Shown here: positions 49,673-58,778 of the stretch, in pieces
Position numbering within the stretch: the first letter of the stretch is position 1
Layout of the letters: every line of letters starts with the position of its first letter
From: Microbacterium sp. Marseille-Q6648
GTDB taxonomy: Bacteria > Actinomycetota > Actinomycetes > Actinomycetales > Microbacteriaceae
Assembly: GCF_943181415.1 (NCBI RefSeq)
Contig: NZ_CALPBZ010000001.1
Location: forward strand, 806,001 to 870,000
DNA: 64,000 nt
Direction: 5' to 3'
Notes under the pieces: model-generated
Told to the model about the DNA's origin: nothing
The model's database searches: none
The model's input: only the letters and a program-made list of their open reading frames with translations
Position numbers and translations under genes: made by a program

Positions 49673-51243
49673 CGCGCACCATCACTCCGCCCGGAACCGC
49701 TGTGATCGTCGGCGGCGGCATCGCAGGGCTCGCCACCGCCGCGCTCCTGGCCGAGGAGGGATGGCGAGTCACGCTGTGCGAGGCCCGGGACCAGCTCGGG
49801 GGACGTGCCGGATCGTGGGAGAGCGACGGCTTCCGCTTCGACACCGGACCCAGCTGGTACCTGATGCCCGAGGTGTTCGAGCACTTCTTCCGGCTGCTGG
49901 GCACGACCGCCGCAGCCGAACTCGACCTCGTGCGGCTCAATCCCGCGTACCGGGTGTACGGCGAACCCGGCGCCCACCGAGACCCCGGCGCGATCGACGT
50001 CCGCTCCGGCAGGGCCGAGGCGGTGGCGCTCTTCGAGAGCATCGAGCCCGGAGCCGGTGCCGCCCTCGAGGAGTACCTCGACTCGGCAGCCGATGCGTAC
50101 GAGCTCGCCGTCGGACGCTTCCTCTACGACACGTACGAGACGACGGCGGGGCTTCGAGACCCGGCGCTGCTGCGGCGCGTGCCACAGCTGGCGCCGCTGC
50201 TCACCCGCACCCTCTCGACGTTCATCGAGAAGCGCTTCCAGGATCCGCGCCTGCGGCAGATCCTCGGCTATCCGGCGGTGTTCCTCGGCGGCTCCCCCTT
50301 CGGCGTCCCGAGCCTCTACCACCTGATGAGCCACCTCGATCTCGACGACGGCGTCCTCTACCCGCGGGGCGGATTCACCGAGATCATCGCCGCCATCGAG
50401 CGACTCGCCCGCGCGCGCGGCGTCGAGATCCTCACCGAGGCTCCCGTGGCCGAGATCGAGACGACCGATGCCGTGGCCACCGGCATCCGTCTGGCCGACG
50501 GTCGCAGGCTCACCGCCGACCTGGTCGTCTCGACGGCCGACCTGCATCACACCGAGACGGTCCTCCTGCCCGAAGCCCTGCAGACGTACCCCGAGAAGTG
50601 GTGGGACGCCAAGACGCCGAGCCCGGGCGCGCTCCTGCTGATGCTGGGCGTGGAGGGCGAGCTGCCGCAGCTCGCGCACCACACCCTGATGTTCGCCGCG
50701 GACTGGCGGAAGAACTTCGACGACATCTTCGGTGAGAGCCCCCGCATCCCGACGCCCGCGTCGCTCTACGTGTGCCGCCCCAGCGCGACCGATGCCACGG
50801 TCGCCCCTCCCGGTCACGAGAACCTCTTCGTCCTCGTTCCCATCCCCGCCGACCCGCACATCGGTCGCGGGGGCGTGGACGGCGACGGCGACCCCGCCGT
50901 CGAGACCGCGGCGGACACCGTGATCGCCCAGATCTCCGCCTGGTGCGGCATCCCCGACCTCGCCGAGCGGATCGTGGTGCGCCGCACCGTCGCACCCGGC
51001 GACTTCGCCGCAGACCTCAACTCCTGGCGCGGCAACTCACTGGGTCTGGCTCACACCCTCGGGCAGAGCGCGGTGTTCCGGCCGCGGAACGCGTCGCGCA
51101 AGGTGCGCTCCCTCGCCTACGCCGGCACCTCGACCCTTCCCGGCATCGGCCTGCCGATGTGCCTCATCTCAGCGGAGCTCGTCGTCAAGCGCCTGCGCGG
51201 CGACCGCTCCCCCGGTCCCGTCGCCGAGCCGGCGAGGGTGTGA
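49669..51243 (+). CDS. crtI: Phytoene desaturase
   Basis: A 524-aa FAD-dependent desaturase. The dinucleotide motif is Val-Gly-Gly-Gly-Ile-Ala-Gly-Leu-Ala-Thr-Ala, followed by Gln-Leu-Gly-Gly-Arg-Ala-Gly; the C-terminal FAD part has Tyr-Ala-Gly-Thr-Ser-Thr-Leu-Pro-Gly-Ile-Gly-Leu-Pro-Met. It adds four double bonds to make lycopene. GTG at 49669 overlaps crtB; crtYe begins 3 bp after its stop. Confidence 0.93.
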   Translation: MTRTITPPGTAVIVGGGIAGLATAALLAEEGWRVTLCEARDQLGGRAGSWESDGFRFDTGPSWYLMPEVFEHFFRLLGTTAAAELDLVRLNPAYRVYGEPGAHRDPGAIDVRSGRAEAVALFESIEPGAGAALEEYLDSAADAYELAVGRFLYDTYETTAGLRDPALLRRVPQLAPLLTRTLSTFIEKRFQDPRLRQILGYPAVFLGGSPFGVPSLYHLMSHLDLDDGVLYPRGGFTEIIAAIERLARARGVEILTEAPVAEIETTDAVATGIRLADGRRLTADLVVSTADLHHTETVLLPEALQTYPEKWWDAKTPSPGALLLMLGVEGELPQLAHHTLMFAADWRKNFDDIFGESPRIPTPASLYVCRPSATDATVAPPGHENLFVLVPIPADPHIGRGGVDGDGDPAVETAADTVIAQISAWCGIPDLAERIVVRRTVAPGDFAADLNSWRGNSLGLAHTLGQSAVFRPRNASRKVRSLAYAGTSTLPGIGLPMCLISAELVVKRLRGDRSPGPVAEPARV

Positions 51244-51245
51244 GG

Positions 51246-51596
51246 ATGCCGGGTCTGTATCTCGCGGCGATCCTCGTCTCGGCCGCGGGCATCGCGACGA
51301 TCGACGCCCGGTTCCGGCTCGCGGCGTTCCGAGCGCCCGGCCGCACCGCGGCTGCGGTCGCGATCGGGGTGGTCTTCTTCCTGCTGTGGGATGCCGCCGG
51401 CATCGTCAGCGGCGTCTTCTCCAAGGGCGACAGCCCCCTCTTCGTCGGCGTCGACCTGGCGCCCGAACTCCCCCTCGAGGAGCCCGTCTTCCTCGCGTTC
51501 CTGTCCTACCTCGCGCTCGTCCTGCACGCCTGCGCGACGCGCGTCATCGCCGGCCGCAGCCCCCGGAACGCGCAGGTCGGAGGCGAGCGGGCATGA
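51246..51596 (+). CDS. crtYe: C50 carotenoid epsilon-cyclase subunit, CrtYe-like
   Basis: A 116-aa membrane protein with three hydrophobic segments and the lycopene-cyclase-domain motif Glu-Leu-Pro-Leu-Glu-Glu-Pro. In C50 producers two small proteins, CrtYe and CrtYf, form one heterodimeric cyclase. ATG at 51246 is 2 bp after the crtI stop; the stop overlaps crtYf (ATGA). Whether rings are epsilon, beta or gamma cannot be told from sequence. Confidence 0.88.
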   Translation: MPGLYLAAILVSAAGIATIDARFRLAAFRAPGRTAAAVAIGVVFFLLWDAAGIVSGVFSKGDSPLFVGVDLAPELPLEEPVFLAFLSYLALVLHACATRVIAGRSPRNAQVGGERA

Positions 51597-51922
51597 CGTA
51601 CACCCTCATCAACATCCCGTTCGTGATCGTGACCGCCGTGGTGACCCTGGCGACGCTGCGCCGGCCCGGCTTCGGCCGTCGGATGGCCGCGTCGGGGATC
51701 GCCGCCGCCGTCCTGTTCGTCCTGACCGCCGTCTTCGACAGCATCATGATCGGCTCCGACCTCGTGCGATACCCCGAGGAGTCCATGAGCGGCATCCGGA
51801 TCGGCCTGGCGCCGATCGAGGACTTCGCGTACGCCGTGTGCGCGGCTTTCCTGATCCCCGCCGTGTGGACGCTGCTGACCCCCGGAGGCCATCGGGCCGG
51901 CGCCGAGGCGGACGCGCGGTGA
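51593..51922 (+). CDS. crtYf: C50 carotenoid epsilon-cyclase subunit, CrtYf-like
   Basis: A 109-aa membrane protein with three hydrophobic segments and the motif Ala-Pro-Ile-Glu-Asp-Phe-Ala-Tyr. It is the second half of the heterodimeric cyclase. ATG overlaps the crtYe stop and its own stop overlaps crtEb (GTGA). An in-frame start further upstream lies inside crtYe and is not needed. Confidence 0.88.
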   Translation: MTYTLINIPFVIVTAVVTLATLRRPGFGRRMAASGIAAAVLFVLTAVFDSIMIGSDLVRYPEESMSGIRIGLAPIEDFAYAVCAAFLIPAVWTLLTPGGHRAGAEADAR

Positions 51923-52809
51923 CCGGCACGGCGCTGACCGCCGCGCGTGTGACGCGCGACCTGTTCGTCTCGTCGCGACCGGTGAGCTGGATCAACACCG
52001 CCTATCCGTTCGCCGTGGCCTATCTGCTCGTCACCCGCGACGTCGACCTGATCCTCGTGGTGGGCGCGCTGTTCTTCCTGATCCCGTACAACCTGGCGAT
52101 GTACGGCATCAACGACGTCTTCGACTACGAGTCGGATCTGCGCAATCCCCGCAAGGGCGGTGCGCACGGTGCGATCCTCGATCGACGTATGCACCGCGTG
52201 ACGCTGTGGGCGGCGGGGCTCTCCTGCGCGCCGTTCGTCGTCTTCCTCGTCGCCGTGGGGTCGCCGCTGTCGTGGGCGGTGCTGGCGGCGAGCCTCTTCT
52301 TCGTCGTGTTCTACAGCGCTCCGCCGCTGCGGCTGAAGGAGCGCCCGTTCGCCGACTCGGTGACCAGCAGCATCCATTTCTTCTCGCCCGCGGTCTACGG
52401 GCTGGTCCTGGCCGGCGCGACGTGGACGTGGCAGCTCGTGGTGATCATGGTGGCGTTCGCGCTGTGGGGTATCGCCTCGCACGCCTTCGGGGCCGTGCAG
52501 GACGTCGTCGCCGACCGCGAGGCCGGCATCGCCTCCATCGCCACGGCGCGCGGCGCGCGCTGGACCGTGTGGTTCGCGCTGGTCTGCTACGCCGCCGCCG
52601 GGGTCACGATGCTCGCCACGTCCTGGCCGGGACCGCTGGCCGCCGCCGTCGCCCTCCCCTACCTGCTCGCGGTGTGGCCGTACCGCGCGATCACCGACGA
52701 CACGGCGCACCTCGCCACACGCGGTTGGCAGCGGTTCCTGTGGCTGAACCAGCTGGCGGGCTTCCTCGTCACGATGCTCGTCATCTGGTACGCACTTCTG
52801 ACGGCCTGA
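51919..52809 (+). CDS. crtEb: Lycopene elongase (UbiA-type prenyltransferase), CrtEb-like
   Basis: A 296-aa membrane prenyltransferase with the first Asp motif Asn-Asp-Val-Phe-Asp-Tyr-Glu-Ser-Asp and the second Asp-Val-Val-Ala-Asp-Arg-Glu-Ala. It adds two C5 units to lycopene to give C50 flavuxanthin-type products, which CrtYe/Yf then cyclise. It is the last gene of the operon. A 51-bp repeat tract and a terminator follow. Confidence 0.91.
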   Translation: MTGTALTAARVTRDLFVSSRPVSWINTAYPFAVAYLLVTRDVDLILVVGALFFLIPYNLAMYGINDVFDYESDLRNPRKGGAHGAILDRRMHRVTLWAAGLSCAPFVVFLVAVGSPLSWAVLAASLFFVVFYSAPPLRLKERPFADSVTSSIHFFSPAVYGLVLAGATWTWQLVVIMVAFALWGIASHAFGAVQDVVADREAGIASIATARGARWTVWFALVCYAAAGVTMLATSWPGPLAAAVALPYLLAVWPYRAITDDTAHLATRGWQRFLWLNQLAGFLVTMLVIWYALLTA

Positions 52810-52818
52810 CGCGCCAGT

Positions 52819-52936
52819 TCGCGGCATCCGCGCCCGATATCGACAGGCCGACCCCACCGGCGCGGCAGGTCGCGGCATCCGCGCCCGATATCGACAGGCC
52901 GACCCCACCGGCGCGGCAAGTCGCGGCATCCGCGCC
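52819..52936. repeat. 51-bp direct repeats, two full and one partial
   Basis: Units at 52819-52869 and 52870-52920 are nearly identical, and the first 16 bp repeat again at 52921. Each unit starts TCGCGGCATCCGCGCC and contains GATATCGACAGGCC. The length is a multiple of three, yet it lies after the crtEb stop and reads as low-complexity in all frames, so it is probably not coding. Confidence 0.85.
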
Positions 52937-53002
52937 ATCGATCCCTGCAGCGGATGCCGCGCCCTGCAGCGGTGGCGTGACAGCAGCCCTGGCGTGAGAA
53001 CG

Positions 53003-53037
53003 GCTCGGGCCCCGGCGCAGCGCACCGGGGCCCGAGC
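53003..53037. terminator. Bidirectional terminator hairpin
   Basis: Arms GCTCGGGCCCCGG (53003-53015) and CCGGGGCCCGAGC (53025-53037) form a 13-bp stem with a 9-nt loop. It lies between the convergent crt operon and the UPF0182 gene and could stop both; no T-run is evident. Confidence 0.75.
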
Positions 53038-53061
53038 GAGCGTTCTGCTCGACGGCCGGGC

Positions 53062-55995
53062 TCAGCCCTCTTCGCTCAGCTCGAGCAGGCGGTCCACCGC
53101 AGCGGTGAGGCGCTCGTCTGCTTCGCCGAAGGCGGTCCAGTCACCGTCCTGCAGCGCGGCGTCGCGGTCGATCATCGCCTGGCGAGCCTCCTGCAGTGCG
53201 GCCTCGTACTCGTCGGCCGGGACCGTGGGCTCGGCCGGCTCCTCGGGAGTCGTGGGCTCCCCGGGATCGACCGGCTCTGCCGGATCGGTGGGAAGCGGCA
53301 CCGGATCCACGTCGCCGTCCCCGGCGTTGGCGCCGGAGTCGCCGCCGAACAGCTCGTCCAGCGCTTCGTCGAGCGTGTCCTCGAACGCGATGTTGTCGCC
53401 GAAGGCGACCAGCACCTTGCGCAGGGTCGGCAGCTGGGTACCCTGCGACGCCTGGACGAAGACCGGCTGCACGTACAGCAGGCCGCCGCCGACGGGGAGG
53501 GTGAGCAGGTTGCCGTTGAGCACCTCGGACTGGCCCTGCTGCAGGATGTTGATCTGCGACGACACCGCGGTGTCGGAGTCGAAGCGGTTCTGCACCTGAC
53601 CGGGCCCGGGCACCGTGGTCTCGGCCGAGATCTCGAGCATCCGCAGCTTGCCGTAGTCCTCCGCCCTCTGACCCGCCTCGCTCCCCGCGTTGGAGTCCAC
53701 CGCGAGGTAGCCCATCAGCACGTTGCGGCTGGCCGTTCCCGCCTCGGAGGACGGGATGAAGGTGGTGAACATCGAGTACGACGGCTGCTCCTGACCGGGC
53801 ATCTGCATCGTCAGGTAGTAGGGCGGCTGCAGGCGCGTGTCGGTCTGCGGGTCGTTCGGGGTCGCCCACGCGTTGTCGCGCTGGAAGAACGCCCGCGCGT
53901 CGTCGACGTGATACACCCCGAGGAGTGCCCGCTGGATCTTGAACAGATCCGTCGGATACCGCACGTGGCTCATGAGGTCGGCCGACATTTCGCTGATCGG
54001 CTCGAGCGTGGAGGGATAGATCTTCTGCCACGCCTGCAGCAGCGGATCCTCCTCATCCCACGCGTAGAGCGTCACCGAGCCGTCGTACGCGTCCACGGTG
54101 GCCTTGACCGAGTTGCGGACGTAGTTGATGTCGTCCAGCGTGAAGCGCGGAGCGGTGTTGTTGGAGTCGGCGATCGCCTGCTGCAGGCTCACCGTCGTGG
54201 AGTACGGGTAGTTGGAGCTGAGGGTGTAGCCGTCCACGATCCACACGATCCGCCCATCGACGACGCTCGGGTACGGGTCGCTGTCGAGCGTGAGGTACGG
54301 CGCGGCCTTCTGCACGCGCAGCGCCGGGTCGCGGTCGTACAGGATCTGCGATTCCTCGTTGACCGAGTCCGAGAACAGGATCTGCTCGGACTGGAACTTC
54401 AGGGCGTAGATCAGCCGGTTGAAGACGTTGCCGACGCTGGGGCCGCCGTCGCCCTCGAAGGTGGTGCGCGTCTCGTTCTCGCCATCGGCGCCCGACGGGT
54501 AGTCGAGCTCGATCGGCTCCGCGTCCGCGGGTGCGCCCACGATCGAGTACGGCGGCGAGTACTCGCCGAAGTACACGCGGGGCTGGAAGTCCTCCTGCTC
54601 CGAGAGGAAGCCCGCCGCCGGGATGCCGCGCTCGAGGAAGACCGGGTTTCCATCGTCGGTGCGCTCGTTGCCCGCCGCCGCCACGAGACCGTAGCCGTGG
54701 GTGTAGACGAGGGTGTTGTTCTGCCAGTTCGACGCGGCGCCGAGCTGCTCGACGTTCAGCTCGCGCACCGAGACGATGGTGTCCTGCGACTCGCCGTCGA
54801 TCTCGTAGCGGTCGACGTCGAGCGGGTCCTGGAACTGGTAGTAGGCGCGGTACTGCTCGAGCTGCCGAACGGTCGGGCCGATGATCGCCGGGTCCATGAT
54901 GCGGATGGATGCCGTGGTCTCGGCGTCCTCGCGCAGCTGACCCTCGGCGGCATCCGTCTCGGCGGTGAAGTCGCTCTTCTCCAGTCCGTCGATGCCGTAC
55001 GCGGCCTTGGTCATCTCGAGGTTGCGCTCGTAGTACTGCGCCTCGAGCGACAGCTGGTTGGGCTGCACCTGGAAGGTGCGGACCACCCAGGGGTAGCCCA
55101 CGCCGACCACGATGGCCGAGACGACCAGCAGCGCCGTCGCGATGAGCGGGTAGCGCCAGCGACCGATGACGGCCGTCACGAAGAAGAGGATCGCCACCAG
55201 CACGGCGACGATCGCGAGGACCGTCTGGCCGGGGATGACCGCGTTGGCCTCGGTGTAGCCGGGCCCGGTGATGCGGCCCATGCCGCCGGGCTCGATCATC
55301 GTGCGATAGCGGTCGAGCCACAGGCTCGCGCCCTGCACGAGCAGGTACAGGCCGGCGAGGGCCGCCAGCTGGATCCGGGCGGACTTGGAGATCCGCAGCT
55401 CGCGCTGACCGACGCGCACCGATCCGTACAGATACGACACCGCGGCGGTGACCAGGAGGCACACCAGGAGAACGGCGGAGACGAAGCCCAGGAGGGCGCT
55501 GTAGAACGGCATCCCGAACAGGTAGAAGCCCGTGTCGAGCCCGAACTCGGGGTCGACCTCGGAGGTGGCGACGCCGTTGGCCCACAGCCACGTCGTCTCC
55601 CACTGGGCCGACGTCGAGAAGCCGGCGAAGAAGCCGAAGAAGACCGGGATGCCCCACATCGCCAGGCGACGGAGCGGCTCGACGACCTCCTGGTACCGGT
55701 CGAGCTGCGAGCTCAGCCGGGCGTAGACGGGGCGCAGCCGGTACGCCAGCTGGATCGCCAGCCATACCGGAACCGCCATACCCAGGAATCCGACGACGAA
55801 CATGACCGTTCGCGCGATCCACTGCGTCACCAGCACGGAGTCGAACCCGAGCTGCTCGAACCAGAGCCACTCCGAGTAGAGGTTCGCGAAGACGAAGAAC
55901 GCCACCACGAGGGCGGCGATCACCGCAAGGGAGATCGTGATGATGCGTCGGGAGCGGGACGGTGTGGCCGGTATCGGCGCCGAGGTCGTGGTCAC
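53062..55995 (-). CDS. UPF0182-family large membrane protein
   Basis: A 977-aa protein. About seven hydrophobic segments fill the first 320 residues, followed by a large outer domain (about 330-880) and a C-terminal region rich in Pro, Glu and Asp (about 885-930). Motifs include Leu-Trp-Phe-Glu-Gln-Leu-Gly-Phe in the first loop and Tyr-Glu-Arg-Asn-Leu. The family is widespread in actinobacteria, but its function is not known to me. In Mycobacterium tuberculosis the related gene neighbours the same PDZ protease and zincin genes as here. Confidence 0.92.
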   Translation of the reverse strand: MTTTSAPIPATPSRSRRIITISLAVIAALVVAFFVFANLYSEWLWFEQLGFDSVLVTQWIARTVMFVVGFLGMAVPVWLAIQLAYRLRPVYARLSSQLDRYQEVVEPLRRLAMWGIPVFFGFFAGFSTSAQWETTWLWANGVATSEVDPEFGLDTGFYLFGMPFYSALLGFVSAVLLVCLLVTAAVSYLYGSVRVGQRELRISKSARIQLAALAGLYLLVQGASLWLDRYRTMIEPGGMGRITGPGYTEANAVIPGQTVLAIVAVLVAILFFVTAVIGRWRYPLIATALLVVSAIVVGVGYPWVVRTFQVQPNQLSLEAQYYERNLEMTKAAYGIDGLEKSDFTAETDAAEGQLREDAETTASIRIMDPAIIGPTVRQLEQYRAYYQFQDPLDVDRYEIDGESQDTIVSVRELNVEQLGAASNWQNNTLVYTHGYGLVAAAGNERTDDGNPVFLERGIPAAGFLSEQEDFQPRVYFGEYSPPYSIVGAPADAEPIELDYPSGADGENETRTTFEGDGGPSVGNVFNRLIYALKFQSEQILFSDSVNEESQILYDRDPALRVQKAAPYLTLDSDPYPSVVDGRIVWIVDGYTLSSNYPYSTTVSLQQAIADSNNTAPRFTLDDINYVRNSVKATVDAYDGSVTLYAWDEEDPLLQAWQKIYPSTLEPISEMSADLMSHVRYPTDLFKIQRALLGVYHVDDARAFFQRDNAWATPNDPQTDTRLQPPYYLTMQMPGQEQPSYSMFTTFIPSSEAGTASRNVLMGYLAVDSNAGSEAGQRAEDYGKLRMLEISAETTVPGPGQVQNRFDSDTAVSSQINILQQGQSEVLNGNLLTLPVGGGLLYVQPVFVQASQGTQLPTLRKVLVAFGDNIAFEDTLDEALDELFGGDSGANAGDGDVDPVPLPTDPAEPVDPGEPTTPEEPAEPTVPADEYEAALQEARQAMIDRDAALQDGDWTAFGEADERLTAAVDRLLELSEEG

Positions 55996-56066
55996 CGTTC
56001 CATCCTAGGCGGCGGATTCACACGGGTTCCCGAGTCCCTGCTGGGGGAATACCGAGGAAGGGTCGG

Positions 56067-57188
56067 TCAGTCCTCGCACGTCGGCAGTGCGGAGGTGTCG
56101 CCGCCCTCGGCGACCGCATCCAGCACGGCGAGCGCGTCCTCGAGCGTCTCGATGGAGAACACCTGCAGTTCTCCGGGGACGTGGCCCACGACCTCGTCGC
56201 AGTTGTCGGCGGGTGCCAGGAACCAGGTCGCGTCGGACTCGACGGCGCCCCACATCTTCTGACGGATGCCGCCGATCGGCCCCACGTCGCCCGAGCCCGA
56301 GATGGTGCCGGTTCCGGCGACGACCTCTCCCCCGTTGAGCTCACCGGGGGTGAGCACGTCGATGATCCCCAGGGCGAACATCATGCCCGCGCTCGGTCCC
56401 CCCACGTTGTCGAGCTGGATGGTCACGTCGAACGGGAACTCGTAGTCGGTCATCAGGGTGATGCCCAGCAGCAGCGTCTCTTCGCCGTTGATCTCGGCCG
56501 AACGGGGTTCGACCTCGACGTCGCGCTGCTCGCCGTCGCGTTCGATCGACAGCGCGACCGGATCCCCCGCACCGTCGTTGACGATGCTGCGCAGCGTATC
56601 GGCGTCCTCGACGACGGTTCCGTCGGCGGCGAGGATGACGTCGCCCTCCTCGAGGATGCCGGCCGCGGCCGAGTCGTCGACGAACGAGTACACCGTCAAG
56701 TGCGGATCGACCTCGTACCCCAGCTCGGTGAGCGCCGCCGCCGTGGCCTCCTTCTGCGAGTCGACCATGAGAGCGGTGCTCTCCTCGCTGCGCTCCTGGA
56801 GGCTCTGCCCCTCGGGGAACACCGACTCGATCGGCACCACCGCGCGACTGGGATCGAACCACGCCAGCGCCAGCTCGAACCACGACGGGGTCCGCTCGCG
56901 ATTGCCCACGACCTGCACCGTGAGCAGGTCCAGCGCCCCGGCCGTCGGATGGGTCTCGGCGCCCTCGACCGAGATCAGCGGCACCTCGCCGCCGTCGGCG
57001 GTGTTCGCCGAGCCCAGCGTGTTGTAGACCGGCCCCGGTCGCTGGATCACGTAGGACGTCGGCAGGAACGTGAGCGCCAGGAGCACCACCATCGCCACCG
57101 CCAGCGCCCACGTCCCGGCGATCATGCCCCGCGACATGCGTCGCTCGGGGGCCTGCGGGACGTATGCGTCGTCGTCGAACAGCGCCAC
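56067..57188 (-). CDS. PDZ-domain Lon-like (S16) serine protease
   Basis: A 373-aa membrane-anchored protease: an N-terminal membrane helix (about 20-42), a PDZ domain (about 150-220) and an S16 protease domain (about 245-345). The catalytic Ser is in Gly-Gly-Pro-Ser-Ala-Gly-Met and the Lys in Ile-Arg-Gln-Lys-Met-Trp. It would cut proteins outside the membrane without ATP. GTG at 57188 follows GAAAGG; upstream readings in the same frame overlap the divergent gene. Two Cys at the C-terminus may form a bond. Confidence 0.9.
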   Translation of the reverse strand: MALFDDDAYVPQAPERRMSRGMIAGTWALAVAMVVLLALTFLPTSYVIQRPGPVYNTLGSANTADGGEVPLISVEGAETHPTAGALDLLTVQVVGNRERTPSWFELALAWFDPSRAVVPIESVFPEGQSLQERSEESTALMVDSQKEATAAALTELGYEVDPHLTVYSFVDDSAAAGILEEGDVILAADGTVVEDADTLRSIVNDGAGDPVALSIERDGEQRDVEVEPRSAEINGEETLLLGITLMTDYEFPFDVTIQLDNVGGPSAGMMFALGIIDVLTPGELNGGEVVAGTGTISGSGDVGPIGGIRQKMWGAVESDATWFLAPADNCDEVVGHVPGELQVFSIETLEDALAVLDAVAEGGDTSALPTCED

Positions 57189-57312
57189 GGGAACCTTTCT
57201 CGCCTGGTCGTTCGCGACCGGCGTAAGGGGTTCGGGTACCTGCCGGGCAGTGCGATGATCTTCGCGACTAGCGTAGAACGCGGTGCCCCGACCCGGCTGA
57301 AAGGCGGCTGAA

Positions 57313-58677
57313 GTGGCTGACGAGGACCGTAGTCCCGAAGAGGAGTTCCAGGAGCTCCTGCGCAAGATGCTCGGCGGAGCGGCCGGCGACATCGATCCCG
57401 AGCAGCTCTCACGGCTGGCCGGGATGCAGATCGATCCCGCGATGATGCAGACCGTCATGCGCCACCTGCAGGGGGCCTTCACCGCCGGCGACGAAGGCAT
57501 CTCGTGGGACATGGCCAAGCGTCAGGCGCTGCATATCGCCAATCAGGACGGTCTGAGCGTGACCGGCGGGCAGCGCACCGACCTCGACCAGGCGTTCGCC
57601 CTCGCCACCCTGTGGCTGAGCGAGGCGACGACGATCTCGGACCTGCCCTCACCCGCGGTGCCCCTCACCCGCGGCGGCTGGGTGGAGGCGACGCTGCCGG
57701 TGTGGCAGGAACTGGCGGAGCCGGTCGCCACGAGCATCGCGGACGCCCTCACCGCCAGTCTCAGCGAGCAGGCGCCCGAGGACATGCAGGGCATCGTCCA
57801 GGGTGCCGGCCGGCTGATGCGCACCGTCGGCGGCTCGCTCTTCGCCTCGCAGCTGGGCCAGGTCGTCGGTGAGCTGTCGAAGGAGGTCCTCAGCGGCGGC
57901 GATGTCGGCATCCCGCTCATGCCCGACGGCGAAGCGGCGATCCTCCCCCAGAACTTCGCGGGACTCGGCGCGGAGCTCGAGATCCCCGACGACCAGCTCG
58001 CCCTGTACATCGCCACGCGTGAGCTGGCGCACGCGAGGCTCTTCCGACACGCGCGCTGGCTGCGACTGCACGTGATCTCGCAGGTCACCGACTTCGCTCG
58101 CGGCCTGCACGTCGACACCGACGCGCTCGAGGATCTCGCGTCCCGCTTCGATCCCTCCGACCCCGACGAGCTGCGCCGGGCGCTCGAGAGCGGTGCGCTG
58201 CTCCCGGCGCGCTCCGAGGCCCAGGAGCTGGCGCTGTCCCGTCTGGAGAACCTCCTGGCGACCATCGAGGGGTGGGTGGACGTCGTCACGGCCGACGCGA
58301 CCTCGCGGCTTCCCTCCGCAGAGCGCATCGCCGAGGCCGTTCGCCGCCGGCGCGCCGTGGGGGGCCCGGCCGAGCGGGCGCTGGGCTCGCTCGTGGGTCT
58401 CGAGCTGCGTCCGCGTCGCATGCGCGAGGCCGCGGCGATGTGGCGCGCCGTGACCGACGCGGTGGGCGTGCCGGGCCGTGACGATCTGTGGGACTACCCC
58501 GATCTCATGCCGTCCGCCGAAGACATCGATGACCCGTCGGCGCTGGTGGCGCGCCTGCAGGCGCGGGCACGCGGCGAGCAGCCCGAGACGGACGAGATGG
58601 ATGCCGCTCTGCAGCGACTGCTGGACGGCGAACGAGGCGACGGAAGCGAACCGCCCGAGGGGGACCGCCCCGTCTGA
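57313..58677 (+). CDS. Zincin-superfamily protein (DUF2342, F420-associated hydrolase type)
   Basis: A 454-aa helical protein. It has the family motif Thr-Arg-Glu-Leu-Ala-His-Ala-Arg-Leu-Phe-Arg-His, a degenerate form of the His-Glu-x2-His zinc site, and a Pro-Arg-Arg-Met-Arg-Glu-Ala-Ala C-terminal part. The related Mycobacterium family is called a putative hydrolase; activity is unproven. GTG at 57313 gives the usual acidic start. It is divergent from the PDZ protease by 124 bp, as in mycobacteria. Confidence 0.85.
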   Translation: MADEDRSPEEEFQELLRKMLGGAAGDIDPEQLSRLAGMQIDPAMMQTVMRHLQGAFTAGDEGISWDMAKRQALHIANQDGLSVTGGQRTDLDQAFALATLWLSEATTISDLPSPAVPLTRGGWVEATLPVWQELAEPVATSIADALTASLSEQAPEDMQGIVQGAGRLMRTVGGSLFASQLGQVVGELSKEVLSGGDVGIPLMPDGEAAILPQNFAGLGAELEIPDDQLALYIATRELAHARLFRHARWLRLHVISQVTDFARGLHVDTDALEDLASRFDPSDPDELRRALESGALLPARSEAQELALSRLENLLATIEGWVDVVTADATSRLPSAERIAEAVRRRRAVGGPAERALGSLVGLELRPRRMREAAAMWRAVTDAVGVPGRDDLWDYPDLMPSAEDIDDPSALVARLQARARGEQPETDEMDAALQRLLDGERGDGSEPPEGDRPV

Positions 58678-58778
58678 GGCGGCATCCTCGCCTCCCCAGG
58701 CGGCGCGCGGCGGGCAGCCCGGCCCGGTCTGTGGAAAGCCCGACGCCTGCCCACGCGACGACGGGCAGGATCGGGTGC

